Notes: generated from the sequence alone by a model not told the origin. A DNA stretch of 64,000 nt from Ignavibacteria bacterium (GCA_019694675.1 JAIBBK010000001.1:28457-92456); one strand, 5' to 3'; shown: positions 27,028 through 36,174, counted from the stretch's first letter. A program made the numbers and translations.

Positions 27028-27249
27028 TGAATGTGTTTGAATTTTGATGTCGAATGTTTGCCTGTATACGCTGCAGATACGCTGTGCAGAAGGATCAAAA
27101 TATGAATGAGACTCTGATATATCAACTTAAATCATCATGGCGGAATGCCGGCTAGCGTTAACTTGTGAAGTCTGGACCAATGGTGTCCAAAACGTCTTCT
27201 AGAATCAGAAATTGTGGGGAATACAGTTCAAAGAAAGTTTTTTCGATTG

Positions 27250-27812
27250 TCGCAAGAACAACCCGTCCGCCTGTCGGTTGACTACTCACTTGAAGCGAAA
27301 GACAGGGGACAGGCCCGCCTGTCAAGTAACAGTTCACTTGAAGCGAAAAACGGCGGACAGGCCCGCCTGTCATTTAACTGCTCACTTGAAGCGAAAGACG
27401 GCGGACAGGCCTCATCCTAATTGCCGATAAGAAATTGTGAGCTTTGGCGTCAACGTGAATTTCTTGTCTGACGAATCCCGATAATTGCAGTGCCTGCAAT
27501 TATCGGATGAGGAGTTGAAATTCACGTAGCCAAAGTGAACAATAATAGGCCCGTCCGCCATTCTACAATTGATCTTGAAAGTAATTTGCCGGGCGGGCAA
27601 TCACGCGGCAGCCTGCCCGCTTGTAGCCATATGAATTACATTGTACAACTTGCAGGCGGGCGGGCGATTTTTCTTTGGAGCTTTCTTTAGCCTGCCCTGA
27701 GCTTGCCGAAGGGTTCAAAAGAAAGCGATTAACTTTATGCGAATAGAATCCTCACTGTAGATGTCATTCGTAAGTAAATCGTCTCGGACAGAGTTGACTC
27801 TGGACATCCCGG
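27250..27812. repeat. Dispersed structured repeat, copy A (with insertions)
   Basis: This is the longest copy of an intergenic family also found at 35762 and 43192. Landmarks are a left end containing GAACAACCCG and then ATTGCCG. Helix P2 is CTTTGGC / GCCAAAG (27442-27448 with 27529-27535). P3 is CGTGAATTTC / GAAATTCACG (27454-27463 with 27517-27526). P4 is a 13-bp hairpin, 27478-27490 with 27494-27506. P5 is GCCCGTCCG / CGGGCGGGC, and the right part ends in a CTTTCTTT / AAAGAAAG helix. It differs from the other copies by a 48-bp satellite in the left arm, an extra GCCTGC / GCAGGC hairpin and a CCCTGAGCTTGCCGAAGGG palindrome in the last loop. It fills the divergent region between the META lipoprotein and mgtE; the rest of 27028-27249 and 27813-27888 shows no gene. 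Confidence 0.75.
27286..27413. repeat. 48-bp tandem repeat inside repeat copy A
   Basis: Units start at 27286, 27334 and 27382 (exact 48-base spacing), each opening TCACTTGAAGCGAAA. The first two carry the palindrome GACAGGC-CC-GCCTGTC; the third is truncated after GGACAGGCC. A partial unit precedes the first. Being 16 codons long, the period keeps open frames on both strands, but these show no start context and are not counted as genes. Confidence 0.85.
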
Positions 27813-27888
27813 GAACAAACCTTTATGATTGAATAAACCTGCCTGTTTAGGTAGATTGCGTTTCCTTAATCCTCACTCATAATTCACA

Positions 27889-29289
27889 TTGGCGCCTGAG
27901 AAGAAAAATAAGTCGGTTCTTGAAGTCGATGACGAACTTCTTGATGACATAACTCAGCTCATACACGACAGGTCCGATGCCGCACTAAAGAACATTCTGG
28001 CAGACCTGTACGACTTTGACGCTTCAGTCATCATTGATAATATCCGTGATGATGAGGATGCGCTGTATCTCTTCAGCCTTCTTGATGATGAGACTGCCGG
28101 GGAAGTTATCCTTGAACTTTCCGATGACAGGCGCGAACTGTTCAGCGAGCGCTTATCGGGTGAAAAACTCTCGGATATCGTAAGCGAGATGGAATCTGAC
28201 GATGCGACCGACTTCGTTTCCGATCTTGAAGAGGATAAGCAGGAGGAGGTCCTCGAACAGCTCGATAAGATTGACACGGAAGATTCCAAAGAGCTCAGGG
28301 AACTGCTCAGCTATGATGAGAATACCGCCGGCGGGATCATGGCAAAGGAGTTCATTGCCGTCAATTCAAACATGACCGTGAGTGAAGCGGTAAGAGTGGT
28401 TCAGGAGAGGGGAGAAGAGATAGACCAGTTCTATAATCTTTGGGTTGTGGATGATAACAATGTCCTGGCAGGCATAATGTCGCTGAAAAGGCTTATCATT
28501 TCCATGAAGGATCCGGAAAAACTGGTAAAGGACGTAATGAATTCAGATGTGATATATGTTGAGGCCGCTACCGATCAGGAAGAAGTTGCAAAGATCTTCA
28601 GAAGCTATGACCTGGTATCACTGCCCGTCGTTGACGCTCACATGAGAGTGATCGGCAGAATCACGATTGATGACGTAATGGATGTAATGGAAGAAGAGTA
28701 TCAGGAGGATGTTGCAAGGATGGCCGGTACCGATGCGGAAGAACTTGAAAGGAAGTCACCCTTTCAGATCGCCAAGCTCAGGCTTCCTTGGCTTATGATC
28801 ACTTTGCTGATCGAATTGTTTGCAGTGTTCGTGGTTTCTTCACATAATGAAATACTGGAGAAGGTGATACTTCTTGCCGCATTCATGCCAATAATTTCTG
28901 CTATGTCAGGAAATACGGGCCTTCAGTCCGCATCTATTGTCGTTCGCGGACTTGATACGGGGATTGTCAGCATCAAACGCTGGTGGGAACCGCTGAGCAG
29001 GCAGGTGAGGACAACACTTATTATCGGTGTCGCTGTTGGAGTTGCGGTCGGAGTGATCGGCTATCTGATCAGCGATACAAACAAGCTGAGCTTTGCACTC
29101 AGCGTAGCCGTATCAATGTTCATCTCCATAAATATCGCAGGTGTGATTGGCACACTGTCGCCGATGATCTCAAAGCGGCTGGGATTCGATCCGGCAATTA
29201 CATCCGGTCCTTTTGAGACCGCGTTTCAGGATGTGATAGGTATCACTGTCTTCCTTACTGTGTCAACCTATATGCTTAGCCACGTTTAG
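27889..29289 (+). CDS. mgtE: MgtE-type magnesium transporter
   Basis: 466 aa, apparently starting with TTG; no nearby in-frame ATG exists. An acidic MgtE N-domain (about 10-130) leads to two CBS domains (about 140-265, with VMNSDVIYVEAATDQEEVA and VIGRITIDDVMDVM). The C-terminal domain (about 285-466) has five membrane helices, with the signature SAMSGNTGLQSASI and the pore-lining Asp in ETAFQDVIGI. In this family cytoplasmic Mg2+ sensing by the N and CBS domains gates a homodimeric channel. The gene ends four bases before the PAP2 gene, suggesting an operon. Confidence 0.95.
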   Translation: MAPEKKNKSVLEVDDELLDDITQLIHDRSDAALKNILADLYDFDASVIIDNIRDDEDALYLFSLLDDETAGEVILELSDDRRELFSERLSGEKLSDIVSEMESDDATDFVSDLEEDKQEEVLEQLDKIDTEDSKELRELLSYDENTAGGIMAKEFIAVNSNMTVSEAVRVVQERGEEIDQFYNLWVVDDNNVLAGIMSLKRLIISMKDPEKLVKDVMNSDVIYVEAATDQEEVAKIFRSYDLVSLPVVDAHMRVIGRITIDDVMDVMEEEYQEDVARMAGTDAEELERKSPFQIAKLRLPWLMITLLIELFAVFVVSSHNEILEKVILLAAFMPIISAMSGNTGLQSASIVVRGLDTGIVSIKRWWEPLSRQVRTTLIIGVAVGVAVGVIGYLISDTNKLSFALSVAVSMFISINIAGVIGTLSPMISKRLGFDPAITSGPFETAFQDVIGITVFLTVSTYMLSHV

Positions 29290-29293
29290 GGTC

Positions 29294-30241
29294 TTGTCTG
29301 CATTTAAGAACAGACTTAAGTATCTCGAGACTCATGACTGGATGAATATTTCGTTCTTCCTTTTCCTCACTTTAGTGTCGCTGATCATTGTAAGGTCGGC
29401 GCCGGAGTCACTGCTCATCCCCGTCGTCAATATCCTCGTCATTTACATCAGCATCCGCATAGTATCCGATTATGAAATGAACTTTTCCGATGACGAGTCC
29501 GCTCCCGGCATGGCAAGGTTCATCAGGTTCTGGTACCCCGTTTTCACCATACTGTTCTGCTTCAAGGAAGTTTATGTGATAATGATCAGCCACGGGGATG
29601 TGCTTTATGACAGTTATCTGATCTCATTGGACAGAGTTCTGTTCGGTGCAGATCCCACAAAATTGCTGTTCGGACTCGGTCATCCTGTGCTAACGGAGTT
29701 CATGCAGGTCATATACGGAATATTCTATCTGATGCCGGTGATCTTTGCTTCTGAACTTTACTTCTGGCACAGGTACAGGGAAATGAAGTATGCCATCTTT
29801 GTTATAATGTTCGGCTTCTATCTTTCGTTCATCGGTTATCTTCTGGTACCCGCTGTCGGGCCGAGGTTCACACTGCATGATTTTGCATCAACAGATGTTG
29901 AGCTCCCGGGACTGTTCTTCACGCACATAATTAGAGACCTGATAAATTTCGGGGAGTCCATACCAAAGGGAAGCGCGGATGCGATGCTTCTTGCTCAGAG
30001 GGATGCGTTTCCATCAGGGCATACGATTGTAATTTTGCTTATTGCATATCTCTCCCGGAAATTTCGCTCTAAGTCATTCTACTTTTATCTGCCTTACTCT
30101 GTCCTCATGATCTTCTCGACCGTCTATCTCAGATATCATTATGTGATAGACCTAATCGCCGCGGTTCCGTTTGTAGTTATTACTGTGCTTGTGTCGAATT
30201 ATTTCTACAGGAATAAGCTGACGCCCGCCGGAGCGGGTTGA
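29294..30241 (+). CDS. PAP2-superfamily membrane phosphatase/transferase
   Basis: 315 aa with six or more hydrophobic segments; TTG start. The PAP2 acid-phosphatase motifs appear as GPRFTLHDF, FPSGHTIVILL (second motif with the catalytic-type His) and YLRYHYVIDLIAA (third motif). The arrangement is closest to the inositol-phosphorylceramide-synthase/Aur1-like PAP2_3 group, so it may act on lipid phosphates such as undecaprenyl or phosphatidylglycerol phosphate or on head-group transfer; the substrate cannot be decided. It lies directly behind mgtE. Confidence 0.87.
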   Translation: MSAFKNRLKYLETHDWMNISFFLFLTLVSLIIVRSAPESLLIPVVNILVIYISIRIVSDYEMNFSDDESAPGMARFIRFWYPVFTILFCFKEVYVIMISHGDVLYDSYLISLDRVLFGADPTKLLFGLGHPVLTEFMQVIYGIFYLMPVIFASELYFWHRYREMKYAIFVIMFGFYLSFIGYLLVPAVGPRFTLHDFASTDVELPGLFFTHIIRDLINFGESIPKGSADAMLLAQRDAFPSGHTIVILLIAYLSRKFRSKSFYFYLPYSVLMIFSTVYLRYHYVIDLIAAVPFVVITVLVSNYFYRNKLTPAGAG

Positions 30242-30268
30242 AACCGCAGAAGAGTGGTTGCAGAATTG

Positions 30269-31387
30269 TCAGAAATATCTTGCGGTGATCTCGTCGGCAA
30301 TGATGTAACCTCTAAGTGTAAGTGTGAATCTTTCATCCGAGATACCTGCAAATTTTCCCGCACAAAGTTCTCGGATGGAATCTGAATACTCTTCTCTGAA
30401 ATCCGAGCCGAACTTCTTCGTGAACTCACTGAAAACAACTCCTTCTGCCCTGAGTGCAAGCATGATGTAATCTTCCCTTATCTCGTCAGGAGAAAGTTCC
30501 GTTTCGCTTTCAACAGGAAGCAACCCCTCAGAAAGCCGCTCTCCGTAAACTCCGACACTGCTGACATTGCTCCATCTTTTCGTCCCTGAAAAGGAGTGCG
30601 CAGACGGGCCGAGCCCTGTGTAGTTATCGAGATTCCAGTATTTTTTGTTGTGCCTGCATTCATAGCCCGGCAAAGCAAAGTTAGAAACTTCGTAGTGATT
30701 GAATCCGGCATTCCGGATATCACTGCATACATGCATGTAAAGTTCAGCTTCGGTTTCCGGAGTGTTCCTGATCACTTTGCCTTCCTTCATCTGCCTTGTG
30801 AGAAGAGTCCTGTCTTCATAAGTGAGAATGTACGCCGAAATGTGCGCGGCTCCGCAGTCAATTGCCTTTCCTATAGAATATGAGATGCTCTCGAGGGTCT
30901 GAGAGGGCAGAGAGCAGATAAGGTCAACGGATGAATTGCCGATGATCTCTGATGCCGCCCTGACCGCATCCTCAGCCTGCTGAGGGCTGTGCTGCCTTGT
31001 AAGGAATTTCAGCTCATCATCAATGAACGACTGCACTCCTATGCTGAGACGGTTAACGCCGGCATTGCGAAGCTCTCGTATGAATCCGGTATCAAGATCT
31101 TCAGGATTTGCTTCAAGGGATATCTCGCAGTTGCTTTCCATGTCAAAGCTGTCCCTTATCAATGAGATCAGCCCGGTGACATTCTTGGCGCCGAGCAGAG
31201 ACGGAGTGCCGCCTCCGAAGAAAATTGTATCATAAGTAATGACGGAACTTAGTTCTGACCGGATCCGGATCTCCTTCCTGAGCGAGTCAAGAAAATCCGG
31301 GATCAGCTTCTGGTTGGTGATGAAAAAGAAGTCGCAGTAAGTGCATCTCCTTGAGCAGAACGGTATGTGAACATATAAGCCGGACAT
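30269..31387 (-). CDS. hemW: HemW-like radical SAM protein
   Basis: 372 aa. The radical SAM motif lies at the very N-terminus: Cys11-x3-Cys15-x2-Cys18 (PFCSRRCTYCDF). GGGTPSLL and IGVQSF follow. The start position and length match HemW (heme chaperone) rather than the longer HemN coproporphyrinogen dehydrogenase. It is the last gene of a same-strand lepA-lepB-hemW cluster (38-base gap), an order partly shared with Firmicutes lepA-hemW. Confidence 0.92.
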   Translation of the reverse strand: MSGLYVHIPFCSRRCTYCDFFFITNQKLIPDFLDSLRKEIRIRSELSSVITYDTIFFGGGTPSLLGAKNVTGLISLIRDSFDMESNCEISLEANPEDLDTGFIRELRNAGVNRLSIGVQSFIDDELKFLTRQHSPQQAEDAVRAASEIIGNSSVDLICSLPSQTLESISYSIGKAIDCGAAHISAYILTYEDRTLLTRQMKEGKVIRNTPETEAELYMHVCSDIRNAGFNHYEVSNFALPGYECRHNKKYWNLDNYTGLGPSAHSFSGTKRWSNVSSVGVYGERLSEGLLPVESETELSPDEIREDYIMLALRAEGVVFSEFTKKFGSDFREEYSDSIRELCAGKFAGISDERFTLTLRGYIIADEITARYF

Positions 31388-31425
31388 GCGGCAGTTTGGA
31401 GATTAAGTTGGACTGACCGGACCGG

Positions 31426-32370
31426 TCACTTTATGAACTGCCCGATCCGTTCCCATCTCACGGTGCCAAGCAGATCAAAGATCTGTGCAAAGGAAATGCT
31501 CGGATCCCATGACCAGTAAATAATGAATGCCTTTCCTACAACATTATCAACCGGCAGAAATCCCCAGTAACGGCTGTCGAGCGAGTTGTTCCTGTTGTCT
31601 CCCATCATGAATAGATAATCCCTTCCAACGGTGAATTCACCGCCGGGAAGTTCGGCATTGTCAACAAGTACTTTCTTGTCAGAGCCCATGCTGATCGTAT
31701 GCCCCTCACGCATCACAAAAGTTTTCCACATGTCAAAATTGGAAGAGTCGATCCTGATCTTGTCACCCTTCTTCGGCACACGCAACGGGCCGTACCAGTC
31801 TTCATTCCATCCTGCGCCCTTAGGAAACATCCTCGGATTCGCAAACGTCTGCGGCCTGTTCATGTTGTCAAACAGAGCATTGGCAGGATTCGGAAATAAC
31901 TGCCCGTTCACATAAAGCTTCTTTCCCTGTATCAGCACAGTATCGCCCGCAACAGCCACGCATCTCTTAATGTAGTTCACAACTTCCTTCGACTGCACTT
32001 CATCCCTCTCTCCAGGAAAATCGAATACAATGATGTCGCCCTTCTCCGGTTCATGAAAGCCGGGAAGCTTCACGAACGGGATTCTTATGTCCGTGAACGG
32101 AATGTTCCTTGGAGTGGTGGCTCCGTATGTGAATTTGGTAACGAGAAGAAAATCTCCGACCCATAGTGTGTTCTGCATGGAGCCGGTTGGGATCCTGAAT
32201 GCCTCGAAAAGGAATATTTTTATTATGAATGCAACAACTGCGGCGTAAATAAGTGCATCAAAGAATTCTCTTGATTTGGATTTCGGTTTGGCCGCCTTTG
32301 TGTCTTTTGATTTCGTGTCCGGTGTGCCTTTCGATGCTTTTTCTTTCTGTGAATCGCTTTGATCTGCCAA
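31426..32370 (-). CDS. lepB: Signal peptidase I
   Basis: 314 aa, TTG start. A Lys-rich cytoplasmic N-tail (1-35) leads to one membrane anchor (about 38-55). The catalytic domain has Ser64 in IPTGSMQNTL and the general-base Lys135 in NYIKRCVAVAGD, plus box E GDNRNNSLDSRYWG. It cleaves signal peptides of the many Sec-exported proteins encoded nearby. It sits 40 bases downstream of lepA, the classical lepA-lepB pairing. The inserted segment between boxes D and E is longer than in E. coli but usual in Bacteroidota. Confidence 0.95.
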   Translation of the reverse strand: MADQSDSQKEKASKGTPDTKSKDTKAAKPKSKSREFFDALIYAAVVAFIIKIFLFEAFRIPTGSMQNTLWVGDFLLVTKFTYGATTPRNIPFTDIRIPFVKLPGFHEPEKGDIIVFDFPGERDEVQSKEVVNYIKRCVAVAGDTVLIQGKKLYVNGQLFPNPANALFDNMNRPQTFANPRMFPKGAGWNEDWYGPLRVPKKGDKIRIDSSNFDMWKTFVMREGHTISMGSDKKVLVDNAELPGGEFTVGRDYLFMMGDNRNNSLDSRYWGFLPVDNVVGKAFIIYWSWDPSISFAQIFDLLGTVRWERIGQFIK

Positions 32371-32410
32371 GTTCGTCTTAAATTATTTTGTGCCTGCTTT
32401 TCGTGCTTTA

Positions 32411-34207
32411 TCAGTTGAGCGACAAGACCGCATGAAACGCTTCCTGCGGGATCTCTACGGAACCGATCTGCTTCATACGCTTCTTGCCTTCCTTTTGTTT
32501 CTCAAGGAGCTTTCTCTTTCGCGAAATGTCACCGCCGTAACATTTTGCAGTAACGTTCTTTCTCATTGCGCTTATGGTTTCACGAGCAACTATCTTGGAG
32601 CCGATAGCGGCCTGTATTGCCACTTCAAACATCTGTTTCGGGATCAGTTCTTTCAGCTTGAGGCAAAGCTTCTTGCCCCAGTCAAACGCCTTGTCGCGAT
32701 GAACAATTGTCGACAGCGCATCCACAGGATCACCGTTCAGAAGAATGTCCAGCTTGACAAGGTCCGATTCCCGGAAATCCTTGAACGAATAATCGAATGA
32801 AGCATAGCCTCTGGAATACGATTTAAGCTTGTCGTAAAAGTCAAAAACGATCTCGCTGAGCGGAAATTCAAAATGCAGGTCGACCCGCTTGGCGTCAACG
32901 TAAGTTGTCGAGACAAAGACCCCTCTTCTTTCATTTGCAAGCTTCATGAGGTTCCCGATGAATTCCGTAGGCGTGATAATGTTCGCCGTTATATACGGCT
33001 CCTCGATGTAATTGATCTTCGCCGGTTCTGGCATATATGACGGATTGTCCACAAGCACGGTTTCGCCGGCTGTGGTGTAAACCTTATACTCTACATTGGG
33101 TACGGTGGTGATGATCGTCAGACCGTATTCTCTTTCGAGCCGCTCCTGAACTATCTCCATATGAAGCATCCCCAAAAATCCGCACCTGAATCCGAAGCCC
33201 AGTGCAACAGAAGTTTCCGGCTCATAACTCAGAGCAGCGTCATTGAGTTTCAGCTTTGCCAGCGACTCGCGCAGGTTCTCGAAATCCTCCGTTGATGAAG
33301 GATAGATCCCGCTGAACACCATGGGTTTCACTTCCTTGTAACCGGGCAGAGGCTCATCGACCGGCTGGTCCTTTCTGAATACAGTGTCGCCGACCCTCGT
33401 GTCGTTCACATCCTTGATGCCTGCTATCAGGTAACCTACGTCTCCTGCGCTCAGTACTTTCGACTTGACCCTGCCCATTTTAAGCGTGCCGACTTCCTCT
33501 GCTGTGAACTCATTTCCCGTGAAGAAGAACTTTATGTGGTCGCCGCCCTTTATCGAACCTTCGAACACCCTTATGTAAACAATGACTCCTCTGTAGATGT
33601 CGAACTTCGAATCAAATATGAGTGCGCGCAGCGGCTTCTCTGCATCTGTTTTTGCGGCGGGGATCCTCTCCACGATCGCTTTCAGTATATCGTCTGTTCC
33701 TATGTCCGCCTTAGCGCTTGCAAGTATGATGTCTTCCTTGCGGCATCCGAGCAGTTCAACTATCTGCGCCGTCACTTCTTCAACCATTGAGTTCTGCAGG
33801 TCTATTTTGTTAATGACCGGTATGATCTCAAGGCCGTTCTCAATTGCAAGGTAAAGGTTGCCTATCGTCTGTGCTTCGACTCCCTGAGTGGCATCAACCA
33901 CAAGCAGTGCGCCTTCGCAGGCCGCAAGTGAGCGTGAAACCTCATAGGAGAAATCAACATGGCCGGGAGTGTCTATCAGATTCAGGACATATTCCTTCTT
34001 GTCCGGCGCAGTGTACTTCATCTGAATCGCATGAAGTTTGATGGTGATTCCGCGTTCCTGCTCAAGGTCCATATCGTCAAGCACCTGCTTGATCATGTTC
34101 CTCTTTTCTATGGTACGCGTCTTCTCAAGCAGTCTGTCGGCCAGCGTTGACTTTCCGTGGTCAATGTGAGCGATTATGCAGAAGTTTCTTATGTCGGGTT
34201 TTTCCAA
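32411..34207 (-). CDS. lepA: Elongation factor 4 (LepA)
   Basis: 598 aa, TTG start. The GTPase domain has G1 [16 protein letters not shown]3 [14 protein letters not shown] and G4 NKIDL. The EF-G-like domains and the LepA-specific C-terminal domain follow ([20 protein letters not shown]). The length is standard for LepA. This ribosome-associated GTPase acts in translation. It is first in the lepA-lepB-hemW cluster and is separated from the upstream small gene by a terminator hairpin. Confidence 0.96.
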   Translation of the reverse strand: MEKPDIRNFCIIAHIDHGKSTLADRLLEKTRTIEKRNMIKQVLDDMDLEQERGITIKLHAIQMKYTAPDKKEYVLNLIDTPGHVDFSYEVSRSLAACEGALLVVDATQGVEAQTIGNLYLAIENGLEIIPVINKIDLQNSMVEEVTAQIVELLGCRKEDIILASAKADIGTDDILKAIVERIPAAKTDAEKPLRALIFDSKFDIYRGVIVYIRVFEGSIKGGDHIKFFFTGNEFTAEEVGTLKMGRVKSKVLSAGDVGYLIAGIKDVNDTRVGDTVFRKDQPVDEPLPGYKEVKPMVFSGIYPSSTEDFENLRESLAKLKLNDAALSYEPETSVALGFGFRCGFLGMLHMEIVQERLEREYGLTIITTVPNVEYKVYTTAGETVLVDNPSYMPEPAKINYIEEPYITANIITPTEFIGNLMKLANERRGVFVSTTYVDAKRVDLHFEFPLSEIVFDFYDKLKSYSRGYASFDYSFKDFRESDLVKLDILLNGDPVDALSTIVHRDKAFDWGKKLCLKLKELIPKQMFEVAIQAAIGSKIVARETISAMRKNVTAKCYGGDISRKRKLLEKQKEGKKRMKQIGSVEIPQEAFHAVLSLN

Positions 34208-34225
34208 ATGTTCATTAAATAAAAC

Positions 34226-34283
34226 AAAAAGTGGATTCTAAATGAAAGTTATGCGAAGTTGGAATAACTTTTTTAGATTCCAC
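34226..34283 (-). terminator. Long two-part hairpin, terminator of the histone-like gene
   Basis: The outer arms 34231-34242 and 34272-34283 pair over 11 of 12 bases (GTGGATTCTAAA / TTTAGATTCCAC). The inner arms AAAGTTAT / ATAACTTT (34245-34252 with 34264-34271) pair perfectly. On the minus strand the stem is followed by a T-rich run (TTTTTGTTTTATTT), as expected for a terminator after the gene at 34310. Confidence 0.7.
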
Positions 34284-34309
34284 TTACAAAATAAGCAAAG
34301 GCCGGGTGT

Positions 34310-34498
34310 TTATCCCTGCGTTTTCCTCTTCAGCCTTTCGTCCTGAATGTCCTTCCTTATTTCAGCTGCCTTCTTTCTCAGCTCATTGAGGGATTTTCTC
34401 AACCTTGTGCCGGCGGCATTCTGCCCCTTGCTGTAGAACTTCTCGATGTCAACAGCCATTTCGTCGAGAATGGTCTTCAGGTCGTTGAATTTTTCCAT
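34310..34498 (-). CDS. Histone H1-like (Hc1-type) DNA-binding mini-protein
   Basis: 62 aa, Lys/Arg-rich and helical. The segment KFYSKGQNAAGTRLRKSLNE followed by LRKKAAEIRKDIQ matches the short histone H1-like/Hc1 proteins widespread in Bacteroidota, thought to bind and condense DNA. It has a strong Shine-Dalgarno sequence (AAGGAG, 7-nt spacer), unusual in this window, consistent with abundant expression. A terminator follows. The family call rests on sequence pattern only. Confidence 0.85.
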   Translation of the reverse strand: MEKFNDLKTILDEMAVDIEKFYSKGQNAAGTRLRKSLNELRKKAAEIRKDIQDERLKRKTQG

Positions 34499-34505
34499 CT
34501 TGCTT

Positions 34506-34511
34506 CTCCTT
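34506..34511 (-). promoter_or_regulatory. Strong Shine-Dalgarno AAGGAG
   Basis: On the minus strand AAGGAG stands 7 nt before the ATG of the histone-like gene; most other genes here lack such a site. Confidence 0.75.
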
Positions 34512-34601
34512 TTTTGTTTTGTTTATGAGATTTTTTTCCGGTCTTCGTTGAAAGTGTTATGATCAATAAGAATCAAGACCTTGCCTCTATCAGGAGAACT
34601 G

Positions 34602-34964
34602 TCAATTAACATAAGGTATCGAGAAAACGATATTGAATCCCCACGCCGTGAATGCTATACCGAATATTATAAGTGCAGACAGTATAGAAAGTTTCATCCA
34701 TGGTTTAAGTTTGTAATCCCTGAAAATGTTCCAAATCCCGTTAAGCCCGTGATACATTCCCAGCACTATGAATGTAAGGTCTATTATCCTGTACCAGGAA
34801 AACTGCATGCGCGCTAGGACCGCCTGATATGTGTGGCCGGAATCGGGATGATAATGCATCAGTATGTAGTGCCCGATCATCAGGACAACCAGCGCCAGGC
34901 CGGTTATTCTCTGAATTACCCAGCTCTTTGATCCCGTGTCTTTGGATGCCTTATACTTATACAT
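34602..34964 (-). CDS. sdhD: Succinate dehydrogenase membrane anchor subunit
   Basis: 120 aa with three membrane helices. The first helix region has SWVIQRITGLALVVLMIGHY, the usual ITG-containing quinone/heme-side motif, and a second His-containing segment follows (MYHGLNGIWNIFRDY). It would anchor the SdhAB catalytic dimer to the inner membrane and bind heme and quinone. It is 15 bases downstream of sdhC. No sdhA or sdhB follows: the next genes are the histone-like gene and lepA. Confidence 0.88.
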   Translation of the reverse strand: MYKYKASKDTGSKSWVIQRITGLALVVLMIGHYILMHYHPDSGHTYQAVLARMQFSWYRIIDLTFIVLGMYHGLNGIWNIFRDYKLKPWMKLSILSALIIFGIAFTAWGFNIVFSIPYVN

Positions 34965-34979
34965 GATTGAGAGCCCTTT

Positions 34980-35417
34980 TTAGAATAGTTTCTTCAATTC
35001 GTGCGAGAACATCAGCGCGCCCATTGCCAGAAAGAGAATTATCCCCAATACCCATGACAGCCGGTAAAGCTGTTTATGGTATTTTGCGCCGTCGGCCCAG
35101 TCCACGATCACAATCCTGATGCCGTTAAGTGAATGAAACAGCACAAATGCGAATAACAGCCACTCTATCACCATAAACAAAGGACTCGCAAATGTTGCCA
35201 TCTTGGCATTGAATGCGGCCTCGCCCTGTGTTAGCGGGCTGAGAGAATAAATGTGAAGAAAGAGATAAGCTATCAGCGCAATTCCGGTGATGCGGTGGAG
35301 GATCCAGGCCCAGCTTCCGTCGTCTTTCTTGTAACTCAGGTTCTCGCTGATCCAGTTTTTCTGGTCAAAAATCTTTATGTTCTTGTATGTGGACTTTGTT
35401 CCGGTACCGCTTTCCAA
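34980..35417 (-). CDS. sdhC: Succinate dehydrogenase cytochrome b556 subunit
   Basis: 145 aa, TTG start. About 35 soluble residues are followed by three helices. WILHRITGIALIAYLFLHIY carries the conserved HRxTG motif and the probable heme-ligand His, and LFHSLNGIRIVIVDW repeats the H-x-LNGIR motif of SdhC. Together with the adjacent sdhD this forms the membrane half of complex II. The flavoprotein and iron-sulfur subunits are not encoded in the window. Confidence 0.9.
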   Translation of the reverse strand: MESGTGTKSTYKNIKIFDQKNWISENLSYKKDDGSWAWILHRITGIALIAYLFLHIYSLSPLTQGEAAFNAKMATFASPLFMVIEWLLFAFVLFHSLNGIRIVIVDWADGAKYHKQLYRLSWVLGIILFLAMGALMFSHELKKLF

Positions 35418-35582
35418 TCTATGCAGGCTCCTATGTAAATTCCATGCAAATTAAAGATTTTGGCAGTTATTTACAATTAATTTCTTGTCTGCAAAGGTTC
35501 AGCTGCGTCAATTCTGTATTAGTTTTGGGTGCCTTTGCTTTACTTCATTTTGAATGTCGAATGCACTTGAACTGAATCGTCA

Positions 35583-35706
35583 TCTTTTGATCGTTCAATT
35601 GAAAGCGATCAACTTCCTGCTGATAGGATCTCCTCAGCAGATGGAAATCGTAAGCAAAACATTTTGGACGAGGTTGGACTCCGGCAACAATGCCGTCCAA
35701 AACATT
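35583..35706. repeat. Solo right-end segment of the dispersed repeat, with hairpin
   Basis: The run from CTTTTGATCGTTCAA through GAAAGCGATCAACTT to ATCGTAAGCAAAACATTTT parallels the right end of copy B (36000-36100), but the left structured part is missing. A hairpin follows: TTTTGGAC / GTCCAAAA, with inner CGGC / GCCG. It lies in the divergent sdhC/efflux-operon region just ahead of full copy B. Nothing else is seen in 35418-35582. Confidence 0.6.
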
Positions 35707-35761
35707 TTCAAAAAGAAGAGAAAGTTATGAAAACAGATCGATATTTAACACTTTTCCTAAT

Positions 35762-36106
35762 GTCGAAGGAACAACCCGCATCAGCATAATTGCCGTTAAG
35801 AAATTGTGAGCGAAGGCGTGAGCGAGAATTTCCTGTTTGACGAACCCAAACGAAGTATTCGTTTGGGTGAGGAGTTGAAATTCTCGCAGCCTGAGCGAGC
35901 AATTTCAGGCCCGTCCGCCATTTTACAGTTGATCTTGAAAGTAATTTGCCGGGCGGGCAATTATGCTGCAGCGGGCGATTTTTCTTTGGAGCTTTCTTTT
36001 GATCGTTCAAAAGAAAGCGGTTAACTTTCTGGGGATAGAATCCCCGCTGCAAACGGCAATCGTAAGCAAATCGTTTTGGACAAGAATGCTCCGGCAATGC
36101 TAGTAT
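35762..36106. repeat. Dispersed structured repeat, copy B
   Basis: Helices: P1 GAAATTG / CAATTTC (35800-35806 with 35900-35906); P3 GCGAGAATTTC / GAAATTCTCGC (35822-35832 with 35877-35887); P4 ACCCAAACGAA / TTCGTTTGGGT (35844-35854 with 35858-35868). P5 is GCCCGTCCG / CGGGCGGGC with one G-U pair. The right-hand 12-bp hairpin is GCTTTCTTTTGA / TCAAAAGAAAGC (35991-36002 with 36007-36018). Unpaired strands CTGTTTGACGA and GAGGAGTTG are nearly invariant between copies. P4 differs completely in sequence from copies A and C, yet pairs perfectly. Minus-strand open frames here are by-products of the repeat. Confidence 0.8.
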
Positions 36107-36174
36107 TCCTTCAATATCCTTCCAATTTGATGAAGGATTTTCTAAGTTCACCGCAATCTGATAATTCTCTCAAC

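Noticed and set aside
27158..27430. Open frames on both strands with a 16-residue repeating peptide
   Set aside because: They arise from the 48-bp satellite whose period is a multiple of three; composition is not protein-like.
35708..36151. 147-codon minus-strand ORF in the sdhC/efflux intergenic region
   Set aside because: It lies within repeat copy B; its only similarity is to the ORF in copy C (LLNDQKKAPKKNRPL), which is explained by the shared repeat DNA.
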